Below are positions 27,491 through 37,387 of a stretch of DNA of 64,000 nt, one piece after another. The notes below the pieces were generated by a model. It searched no databases. It saw only the letters and a program-made list of their open reading frames with translations, and had not been told where the DNA came from. Each line of letters opens with the position of its first letter. Position 1 is the first letter of the stretch. The stretch spans positions 4,424,001 to 4,488,000 of the forward strand of contig NZ_CP040749.1 of the NCBI RefSeq assembly GCF_006065315.1, in the 5' to 3' direction. Position numbers and translations under genes: made by a program. The DNA comes from Aureibaculum algae. GTDB taxonomy: Bacteria; Bacteroidota; Bacteroidia; Flavobacteriales; Flavobacteriaceae.

Positions 27491-28834
27491 ATGAAGAAGA
27501 GAATCTTTTTTTACACATTCGTTGCAGCTCTAGGGGGCTTGTTATTTGGATATGATACCGCAGTAATAAATGGGGCTCTTCCATTTTTTACGGATTATTT
27601 TCAATTAACAAACTCAATGCAAGGATGGGCTGTAAGTTCTGCATTAATAGGTTGTATCGTTGGAGCTTTTTTTATTGGTCGCTTAGGTGATAAATATGGA
27701 AGACGAAGTATGCTAAGGGTTATGGCTTTATTCTTTCTAATTTCGGCAATTGGATCAGGTTTAGCAGATAGTTTAACAATATTTGTTGTCTATAGATTTT
27801 TAGGAGGTATGGCTATTGGTGGTGCATCGGTACTTTCACCAATGTACATTACTGAAATTGCACCACCAAAATATAGAGGAAGGCTTACAATTACATTTCA
27901 ACTTTCAATAGTTTTAGGGATTTTAGTAGCATTTTACGCAGATTATTTATTGTTAGATATAGGTGAAAATAACTGGCGTTGGATGTTTGCTTCCGAAGCG
28001 ATACCAGCATTTTTGTTTTTCGGGTTACTATTTTTTGTTGGTAGAAGCCCACGTTGGTTAATTGCAAAAGGAAAATTGGCAGAGGCAAGAGAAGTTATTA
28101 TAAGTGTAAATAATGTTGCTGATGTAGAAAGTACTTTTACAGAAATAAAAGAATCTATTAATACGGATGAAGTTGAAAGCGGTAAAATATTACTTCAAAA
28201 ACCCTATTTTAAATTGGTAATTATTGGGATTCTTATTGGGATGTTCAACCAATTTACAGGAATTAATATTGTAATGTATTATGCTACAGATATTTTTAGA
28301 ACTGCAGGTTTCTCTACGGAATCAGCTATTGGTCAAACTGTTTTAATTGGGATTACAAACTTAGTATTTACCTTAATTGCAATGCAATTAATAGATAAAA
28401 TAGGACGAAAAATCTTACTACTTATTGGCTCTATTGGAATGGCATTATTTTTAGGAATCTTTTCATTTTTCTTCTTAACTGGAACTATGAATTTTGTCCT
28501 AGTAATTTGTTTAATCGGTTTTGTTGCATTTTTTGCAGCTTCTCAAGGTGCTGTAATTTGGGTGTTATTTTCTGAGATGTTTCCAAATAATATTAGATCA
28601 AGAGGGGTTGCAATAGGTACATTTTCACATTGGTTTTTTAACGGGTTAACATCGTTTTTGTTTCCAATTGTAGCTGGTGCCTTTACAAATGGAATGGGAA
28701 CAGGTTACATTTTTGCATTTTATGCTTTAGCAACATTAACAAGTTATTTCTTTTATAAAAAATATCTTATTGAAACGAAAGGAAAATCATTAGAGCAGAT
28801 AGAAAAAGAATTGTTTAAAAATGAAACTAAATAA
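27491..28834 (+). CDS. Sugar porter family MFS transporter
   Basis: The 447-residue protein has 12 predicted membrane segments and the sugar-porter signatures: ALGGLLFGYDTAVING in the first segment, GRLGDKYGRRS between segments 2 and 3, a GRSPRWL version of PESPRWL, QFTGIN in segment 7, and ETKGKSLEQIE at the end. XylE/GLUT relatives act as proton symporters for hexoses or pentoses in the inner membrane. Located between the GH38 and cupin genes, it likely imports mannose released in the periplasm. A decayed fragment of a related transporter gene lies at 39675-39800. Confidence 0.93.
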   Translation: MKKRIFFYTFVAALGGLLFGYDTAVINGALPFFTDYFQLTNSMQGWAVSSALIGCIVGAFFIGRLGDKYGRRSMLRVMALFFLISAIGSGLADSLTIFVVYRFLGGMAIGGASVLSPMYITEIAPPKYRGRLTITFQLSIVLGILVAFYADYLLLDIGENNWRWMFASEAIPAFLFFGLLFFVGRSPRWLIAKGKLAEAREVIISVNNVADVESTFTEIKESINTDEVESGKILLQKPYFKLVIIGILIGMFNQFTGINIVMYYATDIFRTAGFSTESAIGQTVLIGITNLVFTLIAMQLIDKIGRKILLLIGSIGMALFLGIFSFFFLTGTMNFVLVICLIGFVAFFAASQGAVIWVLFSEMFPNNIRSRGVAIGTFSHWFFNGLTSFLFPIVAGAFTNGMGTGYIFAFYALATLTSYFFYKKYLIETKGKSLEQIEKELFKNETK

Positions 28835-28843
28835 TTTAACATA

Positions 28844-29251
28844 ATGAGTTTAATAGAATCTTATTCAGTAAAAGAAGCTGGTTTTAATCCCTTTTTAATT
28901 AGAGAAGGGTGGCAGATTGCTCAACTCAACTTTTTTGAAGAACAGCATATAAATAATATAAATAAAATGGAAGTTCATCATGATACAGATGAGGTTTTTA
29001 TTTTATTGGAAGGAAAAGCAGTTTTAATTTCAGGTGCAATTAAAGATAATGTTATAAAATTTTCAGCAGATATAGTGAAACCTTATGTTGTGTATAATGT
29101 GCCTAAAAATGTATGGCATAATATAGCCATGGAAGAAGGATGTAAATTACTAATTGTAGAAAAATCTGGTACACATATTAATGATGTTGAGTATATGCCA
29201 TTAAATATTGCACAGATAAATGATTTAAAAATTGAAGCTAAAAAATATTAA
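28844..29251 (+). CDS. Small cupin-like protein
   Basis: The 135-residue protein has a single cupin-type beta barrel. The first cupin motif region reads MEVHHDTDEVFILLEGKAVL (residues 44-63) with two adjacent His residues, the second reads VPKNVWHNI, so a metal site is likely. It may be a sugar isomerase, epimerase or mutarotase-like accessory of the oxidative pathway encoded by the following genes. No specific reaction can be named. It follows the transporter by 9 bases. Confidence 0.7.
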   Translation: MSLIESYSVKEAGFNPFLIREGWQIAQLNFFEEQHINNINKMEVHHDTDEVFILLEGKAVLISGAIKDNVIKFSADIVKPYVVYNVPKNVWHNIAMEEGCKLLIVEKSGTHINDVEYMPLNIAQINDLKIEAKKY

Positions 29252-29261
29252 AAGAGAACTT

Positions 29262-29954
29262 ATGGGATTGTGGAATAACGATAAGGAATTATTTGAAATT
29301 GCCAAAAAAGAATTGTTTACGGCTTTAGTGGGCGATGTACTTGATAAAATGGGATACTTACATCAGTTTCTTTCCCCAAATATAAAACCGTTAAGAAAAG
29401 ACATGGTTATTATTGGACGGGCAATGACAGTACTTGAAGCTGATGTTTTTTCAGAATCAGCTAATCAAACCAATAATCCAATGATGAAAAAACCATTCGG
29501 AATTATGTTTGAAGCTCTAGATAGTTTAAAGGAAAACGAAGTCTACATATGCTCCGGATCATCTCCTAGATATGCCTTATGGGGTGGATTAATGAGCACA
29601 AGAGCCCTAAAGTTAAAATCTTCAGGAGCTGTGGTTGACGGATATTCAAGAGACTCAAATGAAATAGAAAAACTAAATTTTCCAACTTTTTCATTAGGCA
29701 CCTATGCACAAGATCAAGGACCTAGAGGTAAAGTTATTGATTATAGAATACCTATAGAATTTAATGGGGTTCACATAAATCCGGGAGATATTGTATATGG
29801 AGATAGAGATGGTGTGTTGATAATTCCAAAAGATGCAGAAAATGAAGCGTTTGAAGGTGCTATTGAAAAGGCAAGAGGTGAAAAATTAGTACAAAAAGCT
29901 TTAGAGGCGGGAATGAGTACCGTAGAGGCATTTAAAAAATTTGGAATTATGTAA
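29262..29954 (+). CDS. RraA-like family protein (putative class II keto-acid aldolase)
   Basis: The start is taken at ATG 29262, ten bases after the cupin gene; an earlier ATG at 29232 would overlap it. About 230 residues. RraA-family features are ALVGDVLDKMGY, the loop SGAVVDGYSRDSNE with the Arg-Asp region that binds substrate and metal in 4-hydroxy-4-methyl-2-oxoglutarate aldolases, and INPGDIVYGDRDGVLIIP. Between cupin and dehydrogenase genes and upstream of a mannonate dehydratase gene, cleavage of 2-keto-3-deoxygluconate to pyruvate and glyceraldehyde is a reasonable guess. RNase E inhibition (true RraA) is unlikely in this context. Confidence 0.85.
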   Translation: MGLWNNDKELFEIAKKELFTALVGDVLDKMGYLHQFLSPNIKPLRKDMVIIGRAMTVLEADVFSESANQTNNPMMKKPFGIMFEALDSLKENEVYICSGSSPRYALWGGLMSTRALKLKSSGAVVDGYSRDSNEIEKLNFPTFSLGTYAQDQGPRGKVIDYRIPIEFNGVHINPGDIVYGDRDGVLIIPKDAENEAFEGAIEKARGEKLVQKALEAGMSTVEAFKKFGIM

Positions 29955-29974
29955 TTTCTTAAAACACCAATTAT

Positions 29975-30772
29975 ATGGACGGAATAAATTTAAAAGGAAA
30001 AAAAGCATTAGTAACAGGTGGCTCACAAGGTATTGGGGCTCAAATTTGTAGAGAATTAGCTTCACATGGTGCAGATGTTTTTATCAATTATTTTACAAAT
30101 AAAGAAAAAGCTGAAATTTTAGCCTCTGAATTAAGAGAAACTTTTAACGTAAACGTATGTATCGGTGTTGCAAATGTCTCAAAACCCAATGAAGTTGAGG
30201 CAATGTTCCAACTTATGGATAAAAAATTAAATGGCATCGATATTTTAATTAACAATGCTGGTTCAGAAAGCAATAGCCATATTTTAGATTTAGATGTTGA
30301 TGAATGGGATCGTGTAATTAATATCAATTTAAAAGGACCTTTTTTATGTGCACAACAAGCCGGTAGAAGAATGGAAAAATCAGGTGGTGGTGTCATTATA
30401 AATATTTCTTCCATTCATGATACTGTCCCAAGGAAAGGTTTAACGCATTATTGTACTGCCAAAGGAGGCTTAAAAATGTTTACAAAATGTTTGGCGCTGG
30501 AACTTGCTGAAAGTAATATTAGAGTGATTTCTGTAGCTCCAGGAGCCATTGAAACAGAAATGAATCGTAAAGAAATTGCAAATTTTGGTGTAGATAAATT
30601 TCAAGGTTGGATACCTCAAGGAAGAATTGGAAATGTAAAAGATGTATCTCCAACCATTGCGTTTTTATGTTCGGATATGGCAAGTTATATGACTGGAATT
30701 GATATATATATTGATGGAGGTTATATGCAATCAACCATACCTTATGATCCTCGTCCTCCTAGAAAAATTTAA
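29975..30772 (+). CDS. SDR family dehydrogenase (putative sugar dehydrogenase)
   Basis: The 265-residue classical short-chain dehydrogenase has the nucleotide-binding TGGSQGIG at residues 14-21, LINNAGS near 92, catalytic Ser in NISSIHD, and the YxxxK pair in HYCTAKGG. It ends in a glucose-1-dehydrogenase-like tail (TGIDIYIDGGYM, then RPPRKI). With a lactonase gene next to it, oxidation of an aldose such as mannose to its lactone is the favoured reaction. SDR aldohexose dehydrogenases that prefer mannose are known from Thermoplasma. A keto-deoxy-acid dehydrogenase is the alternative. Confidence 0.87.
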   Translation: MDGINLKGKKALVTGGSQGIGAQICRELASHGADVFINYFTNKEKAEILASELRETFNVNVCIGVANVSKPNEVEAMFQLMDKKLNGIDILINNAGSESNSHILDLDVDEWDRVININLKGPFLCAQQAGRRMEKSGGGVIINISSIHDTVPRKGLTHYCTAKGGLKMFTKCLALELAESNIRVISVAPGAIETEMNRKEIANFGVDKFQGWIPQGRIGNVKDVSPTIAFLCSDMASYMTGIDIYIDGGYMQSTIPYDPRPPRKI

Positions 30773-30801
30773 GTTTTGATATAAAATTAGAGAACCATAA
30801 A

Positions 30802-31848
30802 ATGATAATATCGACTTTTTTCATCGGCAGTTATACACAAATGCTAACCCCCGAAATAAACGGTTTTGGAGATGGTATATCCACAATCCAACTCAATAAT
30901 ATTACGGGTGAATTAAGTGTTCTTCATACGATGAAGACGATTAATCCAAGTTATTTAGTAATCAGTGAGGATGGTAAATTTTTATATTGTAATACAGAGG
31001 TTGGTCTAGATAAAATGCCAAAAGTTCAGGCATATCAAATCAATGATGACTTTTCATTAGAATTTTTGAATGAACAACTCATTTCAGGAGGGTATCCTTG
31101 TCATATTGAAAAATTGGATAATAATATTTTCGTAGCCTGTTATGAAACAGGAAACATACTTCAATTTCCTTTAGACTCAATTGGAAAACTTTTAAAATGT
31201 ACCAATAATTATCAACACACAGGGGTAAGTATTAATAAAGAACGTCAGGAAAGTGCTCATGCACATCAGGTCGCTATTCATCCGAATAAAAAAGAAGTTT
31301 ATGTTTGTGATTTAGGTATTGATAGCATTAAAGCCTATCATTTTAACGGGACTAAACTTATAGCTGAACCAAACTATGATACTAAAGTTTCTATGGGAGG
31401 TGGTCCTAGACACATGGTATTTAATAAAAATGGAACTTTAGCATATGTTTTAAATGAATTATCTGGCGAAGTTTCAGTCCTGAAATTTATTGAAAATAAA
31501 TTTCAACAGATTAGTACATATAGTTCTATACCTCCCAATTTTAAAGGTATTCCAAGTGCTTCCGCCATAAGAATTCATCCAAATCAAACTTTTTTATATA
31601 CTGCTAACAGAACCATAGACGCCATAACCGTTTTTAAAATAAACAATGAAAAATTAGAAGTAGTTGAGTATAAATATACCGAAGGAAGTGAATTAAGAGA
31701 ATTTAATATTTCTCCTAATGGAAAATGGTTAATTGCCTGTCATCAAAACTCTCATGCCACAGTTGTATATAAAGTACAAAATGATGGAAAATTAATCGAA
31801 AGAAATAGAACAAAAGCAATAAAAACACCAGTTTGTGTTGTTTTTTGA
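30802..31848 (+). CDS. Lactonase family beta-propeller protein
   Basis: The 348-residue protein belongs to the seven-bladed Pgl/lactonase type (PF10282). Repeated blade motifs are INPSYLVISEDGKFLYC, VAIHPNKKEVYVCDLG, GGGPRHMVFNKNGTLAYVLN, IRIHPNQTFLYTANR and FNISPNGKWLIACHQ. There is no clear signal peptide, so it is probably cytoplasmic. Family members include 6-phosphogluconolactonase. Here, after a sugar dehydrogenase and before mannonate dehydratase, it would hydrolyse mannono-lactone to mannonate. Confidence 0.9.
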   Translation: MIISTFFIGSYTQMLTPEINGFGDGISTIQLNNITGELSVLHTMKTINPSYLVISEDGKFLYCNTEVGLDKMPKVQAYQINDDFSLEFLNEQLISGGYPCHIEKLDNNIFVACYETGNILQFPLDSIGKLLKCTNNYQHTGVSINKERQESAHAHQVAIHPNKKEVYVCDLGIDSIKAYHFNGTKLIAEPNYDTKVSMGGGPRHMVFNKNGTLAYVLNELSGEVSVLKFIENKFQQISTYSSIPPNFKGIPSASAIRIHPNQTFLYTANRTIDAITVFKINNEKLEVVEYKYTEGSELREFNISPNGKWLIACHQNSHATVVYKVQNDGKLIERNRTKAIKTPVCVVF

Positions 31849-31895
31849 AACAGTTGACATGTTGTAATAAAATTAATTAAAACATATTTAAAAAG

Positions 31896-32963
31896 ATGAA
31901 ATTAGGATTCGGTTTATATAAACACATGCTAAATACCCAGCACTATAATTTTGCCAAACAATGTGGAGCCACACATCTCGTAATTCATATGGTAGACTAT
32001 TTTGGCCACAACAAGGATAATGCAGACCAGCCTATTGGAGGTAAGGATGGTTGGGGAAAGGCAGGTAGTCCTAGTGATATTTGGTCATTCGAAGATCTTA
32101 TGTCCATTAAAAAAGAAATCAATGATCACGGGTTACAATTAGAGGCTATTGAGAATTTTGACCCTGCCCAATGGCATGATATCTTATTGGATGGCCCAAA
32201 AAAAGAGCTTCAAATGGAAAACTTGAAGCAACTTATCCGCAATGTGGGTAAAGCAGGAATACCCATTTTTGGTTATAATTTTTCATTGGCAGGGGTTGCG
32301 GCAAGAAACCAAGGGCCTTACGCTCGGGGAAAGGCCGTTTCTGTAGGTATGGATGGTGGAGATGATACACCCATTCCCAATGGTATGGTTTGGAATATGG
32401 TTTATGACGAAAACGCCCCAGAAGGTACTTTGCCAAAAATCAACCATGATGAACTGTGGAATCGCCTACAGTATTTTCTGAATGAGATCCTACCGGTTGC
32501 CGAGGAAGCAGGTGTGAAAATGGCAGCCCACCCAGATGATCCACCAATGCCGTATGTTCGCAACACACCAAGATTGGTTTATCAACCCGATATGTACCAG
32601 AAATTGATAGATATGAAACCTAGTCCATCAAATAATTTGGAGTTCTGTTTAGGTTCCATTGCCGAAATGACCGAGGGCGATGTTTATGAGGCAACGAATA
32701 CGTACAGTAAACAGGGTAAGATTGGTTATATCCATTTTAGAAATATCATAGGCAAAGTGCCCAATTACAAGGAGGTATTTGTGGATGATGGTGATATTGA
32801 CATGTTCAAAATCTTAAAAATCCTTAAGAAAAACAATTTTGATGGCGTGCTGATCCCGGATCACACACCGCAAATGACCTGTGACGCCCCATGGTATGCC
32901 GGAATGGCTTATGCCATGGGATATATGAAAGCCGCCATTTCTCTAGTTAATAATAAAAAATAA
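31896..32963 (+). CDS. D-mannonate dehydratase family protein (UxuA-like)
   Basis: The 355-residue TIM-barrel protein has UxuA motifs in order: FGYNFSLAG, GVKMAAHPDDPPMP, LEFCLGSIAEM, IGYIHFRN, DDGDIDM and LIPDHTPQM. These supply the His, Cys, His and Asp metal ligands of mannonate dehydratase (mannonate to 2-keto-3-deoxygluconate). It is somewhat shorter than E. coli UxuA (394) and lacks its usual start, so it may be a diverged subgroup with another aldonate as substrate. It is cytoplasmic and lies 47 bases after the lactonase gene and 9 before the second GH38 gene. Confidence 0.87.
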   Translation: MKLGFGLYKHMLNTQHYNFAKQCGATHLVIHMVDYFGHNKDNADQPIGGKDGWGKAGSPSDIWSFEDLMSIKKEINDHGLQLEAIENFDPAQWHDILLDGPKKELQMENLKQLIRNVGKAGIPIFGYNFSLAGVAARNQGPYARGKAVSVGMDGGDDTPIPNGMVWNMVYDENAPEGTLPKINHDELWNRLQYFLNEILPVAEEAGVKMAAHPDDPPMPYVRNTPRLVYQPDMYQKLIDMKPSPSNNLEFCLGSIAEMTEGDVYEATNTYSKQGKIGYIHFRNIIGKVPNYKEVFVDDGDIDMFKILKILKKNNFDGVLIPDHTPQMTCDAPWYAGMAYAMGYMKAAISLVNNKK

Positions 32964-32972
32964 ACAACACTT

Positions 32973-35900
32973 ATGCATACTAATTTAGTCAAAATCGCTC
33001 TTTTATGTATTTTTTCGCTTAATCCAAAATTTGCACAAAAAATTGAAATTAATGAGGAAATAGTTACTGTTTATTCAACCTCCCTTGTAAAGCGAAACAA
33101 CGGAAATCCGGTCCAGGTAGGTATTATTGAGATAACCGATGAGACTATTAAATCCATAAACGTGGAACTACAATTTCCAGATAGAATTGAAAAATATCAA
33201 TTTAAAGAACTAGATAAAAATCAGCATATTATTTCTTTTGAGTTTCCTGTTCTAAAAAAGCCTGTTAAGGTTAAGGTAAAAATAGCACAAAACGGATCTA
33301 TAATCATGGAAAACACAATACAATTTCTGCCACCAAAAACATGGAAAATTTACGATGTACAAGTTTCACACCATGATTTAGGCTACGCTGATTATTACCA
33401 ACTTATGCGGCGTGATGTTCGAGAAATGGGTATTGAAAATGCCATGGAATATTCCAGAAAAACAGATGGGTGGCCTAAGAATAGTCAGTTTCATTGGACG
33501 ATTGAAACAAGCGAGCCAATGATTCAATATCTATCCGAACAATCAGAAGAGGTTTTAACAGAGTTGCTAGAACGAGTTAATAAAGGTCAAATTGCAATAG
33601 GCGGTGTACACAATTCTGTTTCTACAGAACATCTTGGATATGAAGCTATGGCACGATTGTTTTACACTCCAAACCGTTATGTTAGCGATTGGTTTACTAC
33701 CAAACCATCCAAAACAGCTCTAATTACCGATGTTGTAGGGTTTACAAGGTCGCTTGCTATGTACAGCAAAGAGGCTGATATTCCATACTTTATGTTTGGA
33801 CGTAATTCTACGGTAAAGTCTTTTGATAAAGCTGAAGATGCTGCAGCATTTTACTGGCAATCTCCCGATAAAGATTCTAAAATGACACATAGTAAAGTTT
33901 GGCATTATTACTCACCTGACCGATTGATAAAATATGATACACGAGAAATTGCAGGACTTACTAGACGTTACGAAGCACACAAAAACTATCCATACTCTTG
34001 CATCCTTGCAGAAGATAGTTATGATTTTGGGATGCCAGATTTTAAAAATGTAGAAGCTATAAAAAGTGGAACGCAGAGTATGCTAATCCCACAGTGGTAT
34101 CTAGTACTTTTGACATGTATTTTGAGGATTTAAGTCGTCAACAAAACAAAGAATCCTTTCAAATTTTTGATCAAGATGTTCCGAATGCTTGGGCAGATGA
34201 AGATTTAACTGATGCCGAATATGCAGCAAAAGCAAAAAGATTAAACGCAAGTTTACCAACTACTGAAAAGTGGGCAACATTTGCTTCTGCTTCTGCTCCA
34301 AAAGCCTTTCCTTGGATAGATATTTACCAATCCTACCACAGCTTATTAATGTGGGGCGAACATACTAACGGAGCACATTCTGAAGGCCCTGTTTTTTCAC
34401 CACCATCATTAGACGACCAAACAGCAGCCAATATAACCTATTATGAACTAGAGCAGGAAATGCATCGTGATTTGGTTAGAGAAAGTAAGTTATTTCAAGA
34501 CAAAGTAATAAAAGCCACTGAAACCCTATTTACTAAGCAAATAACTACAAAAAGTAAAAACACCTTAGTGATTAATAATCCGCTTGTGCGTAAACGTTCC
34601 GATTATGTATATTTTGAGATACCTAAAAATAAAGGCGTTCGAAAAATTATTGATAACACAACAGGTAAAGAGGTTGAATTTCAAATTGATGAAAATAATT
34701 TAGCATTCTTTTATGCTCAAGAAGTTCCGTCTCTAGGTTATAAAACCTTTACACTTCATTTAGATAACTCAAAAGCATCAGCAAATTTTAAAACGGAAAC
34801 TTCCCCTAAAATTGAAAATGATTTTTATATCATAACATTTGATGCTAAATCGGGGGGTATTAAAAGTCTATATGATAAGAAGTTAAAACGTGAACTTATA
34901 GACCAAAATGCCAACTTTAAATTAAATGAATATTACTATGAGCGTTTTGAGAGTACCAATTATCAAGAAGGCTCCAAAAAGTATCAAGGTAAAAGTGCAA
35001 CATTCAAAGTACAACGTGGTGCATTTGCCGACATTATTATTTCCAAAGTTGAAGCTGAAGGTTCTAAAGATATTGTACAAAAAGTAACCATTTATAAAAA
35101 CAGTAATCAAATAGATTTTGAAGTTAGTTTTGATAAGGATTCCTCTGGCAGAACTTTGGATGATTATAGAAACTATTCGCCAAAAGGTAAAGAAGGTTTG
35201 TTTTACTGCTTACCATTCAATGTTCCAAACTTCACAATCAAACACGAGCTTGCAGGTGGAATAATGGAACCTATTGAAGACCAAATGGAAGGGTCATCAA
35301 CCGATTATTATTCCATTCAAAATTTTTCTGACATTTCTAATAACGATTGGGGCATAACACTAGCGGTAAAGGATGTCGATTTAGTGGAGTATGGAAAACC
35401 TCGACCTGCCTATTGGAGTAAAGGTGATGATTATGAAAACATCATGAAAAAAGCTAAACATAGTCACTTCTACCTTTATTTACTTAATAATATGTTTTTT
35501 ACCAATGTGAGACAATCACAACCTGGTCCGAAAAATTTCAAATGGTCTGTAAGAAGTCATACTGGAAATTGGAGAGAAGGTAAAGCGTATAATTTTGGAC
35601 GTGATTTTGCTAATCCGCTAACTTCATTTATATCCGTTGGAAAAAAAGAAGGTGTATTGCCTTCAAAATCCAATTCTTTTATTGAATTAGATTCTGAAAG
35701 TATATTATGTTCAACAATTAAACCGGCTGAATCTAATGGAGAGGGGTACATTATGCGTTTTGTAGAGGTCAGTGGCAAAGAACAAATTGTGACTGTTAAG
35801 GCTCATTTTATAAAACAAATTGAAAAAGCTAATTTAACAAATTTAGTAGAGGTTGATCGTAACTACCCACTTCAATTACTTGGGGATAATAGTTTCAAAT

Positions 35901-37375
35901 TTATAATCCCAGCATTTGGATTACGTACCATTCGTGTCGTCCCTGTTAAAAGTCAACTACCCGAAATCGTTAAGTTCATAGGAAGCTCACTATCAGATAG
36001 CAAAATAAATCTTACTTGGAATCTATCTTCATCAAAAAATAACGACATCTCTTATTATAAAGTCTTCAGAAGTAAAACCCCGAATTTCACAACTTCATTA
36101 AGAACGTTTGTGGACAATACCGATAAGCCTAATTTTATTGACGAACCTGTTCTGAATATTAGAGGTTGGCAAAACAATAAATTAGAACCTGAGACTTCTT
36201 ATTATTACAAAGTTGAGGCAATAGGTAAAAACAATAGAGCTGGTAAAGTATCTTCTGAAATACGGGTACAAACGAAAAAAACAGAAGAAGTTAACGAAAA
36301 ACCTAAAAAAGTGCTCGGTTTGGTTTCTACTTTGATAAGTAAAATAACAAACAATAATTATATAGGACTATACTTTTATACAAACATTGAAAAAGACATT
36401 AATAAGTATAACGTTTACAGAAGCACAGAAAAAGATTTTGTTCCTAATAAGACAAATATACTTGCGGAAATGGATGTAACGAAAACCTTCGAACATGTTA
36501 CGCCTCATGGTTTTGCAAAAGCAACCCGCCAACTAAAAGAATACAACCGCCTTTTATTTGTTGATGAAGATATTCAGCCATTTACAACCTATTACTATAA
36601 AGTAGTCGCAGTAGATGATGCAGGACAAATTGGTGATTTCTCAAGAGAAGTGCACACTACTACAGGAATTGCCAATTTAATACTTGTAGGAGCATCCGGA
36701 TTTAGAGAAAGTAGAGAGGTTTCATTTGAGAACCCAAATAATAATGATTGGGAAATAAGGTATACTAAAGATGGTAGCCTACCAACAACTAATTCCACGC
36801 TTTATACAGGGCCATTTGAAATAAATCAAGATGTAATGATTACAGGTTCATTATTCGAAATAGGAACTGATATAGGAAGAGGAACCGTTCATCGTGGTTT
36901 TCAAAAAGTAAAAAATTTCGAAGTGAGCTATGTTACAAAATATGACGAAAAATGGAAAAGTTCTGGAGATTTTGCACTAATTGACAACTACAGAGGAAAT
37001 CTTACATTGGGTAATAATTGGCAAGGCTTTGAAGTAAATGATATGGACGTTACTATAGATTTAAAAAAAGCAACAGATGTGCAATCTGTAGCAGTATCTT
37101 GTTTGCAAAATTTTGGGACATGGGTATTTTTCCCTAATTATATAGAAGTATTTACCTCTGAAGACGGTGAAAATTTCAAATCGGCAGGACGCATAGAAAC
37201 TATAAAAGAATGGCAGCGTTTAGTATCTAAACAAGCCGATTTAACGGTTTCATTCCCAATAACAAATTGCAGGTATGTTAGAGTTTTTGCTCAGAATATT
37301 GGATATATCCCGGAGTGGCATAACTTTTCTGGAGCCAAAGCATGGTTATTTGTAGATGAAATAATAATAAAATAA
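32973..37375 (+). pseudogene. Multidomain GH38-like mannosidase, frameshifted near 34065
   Basis: Frame one (32973-34133, signal peptide ending near KFAQ) carries the GH38 start: SHHDLGYADYY with H133 and D135, and ITDVVGF with D253 as likely nucleophile. It loses homology at KSGTQ. A second frame continues seamlessly as WNAEYANP from 34067 to 37375. The break falls at an A5 run (34061-34065), and one extra A would join the frames. The C-terminal part has two fibronectin III-like domains, a chitobiase-C-like segment (IRYTKDGSLPTTNS) and a terminal F5/8 type C-like domain, so the full protein of about 1467 residues would bind polysaccharide. Loss of function, ribosomal -1 slippage or a sequencing indel are all possible. 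Confidence 0.8.
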
Positions 37376-37387
37376 AGAATTTATAAA

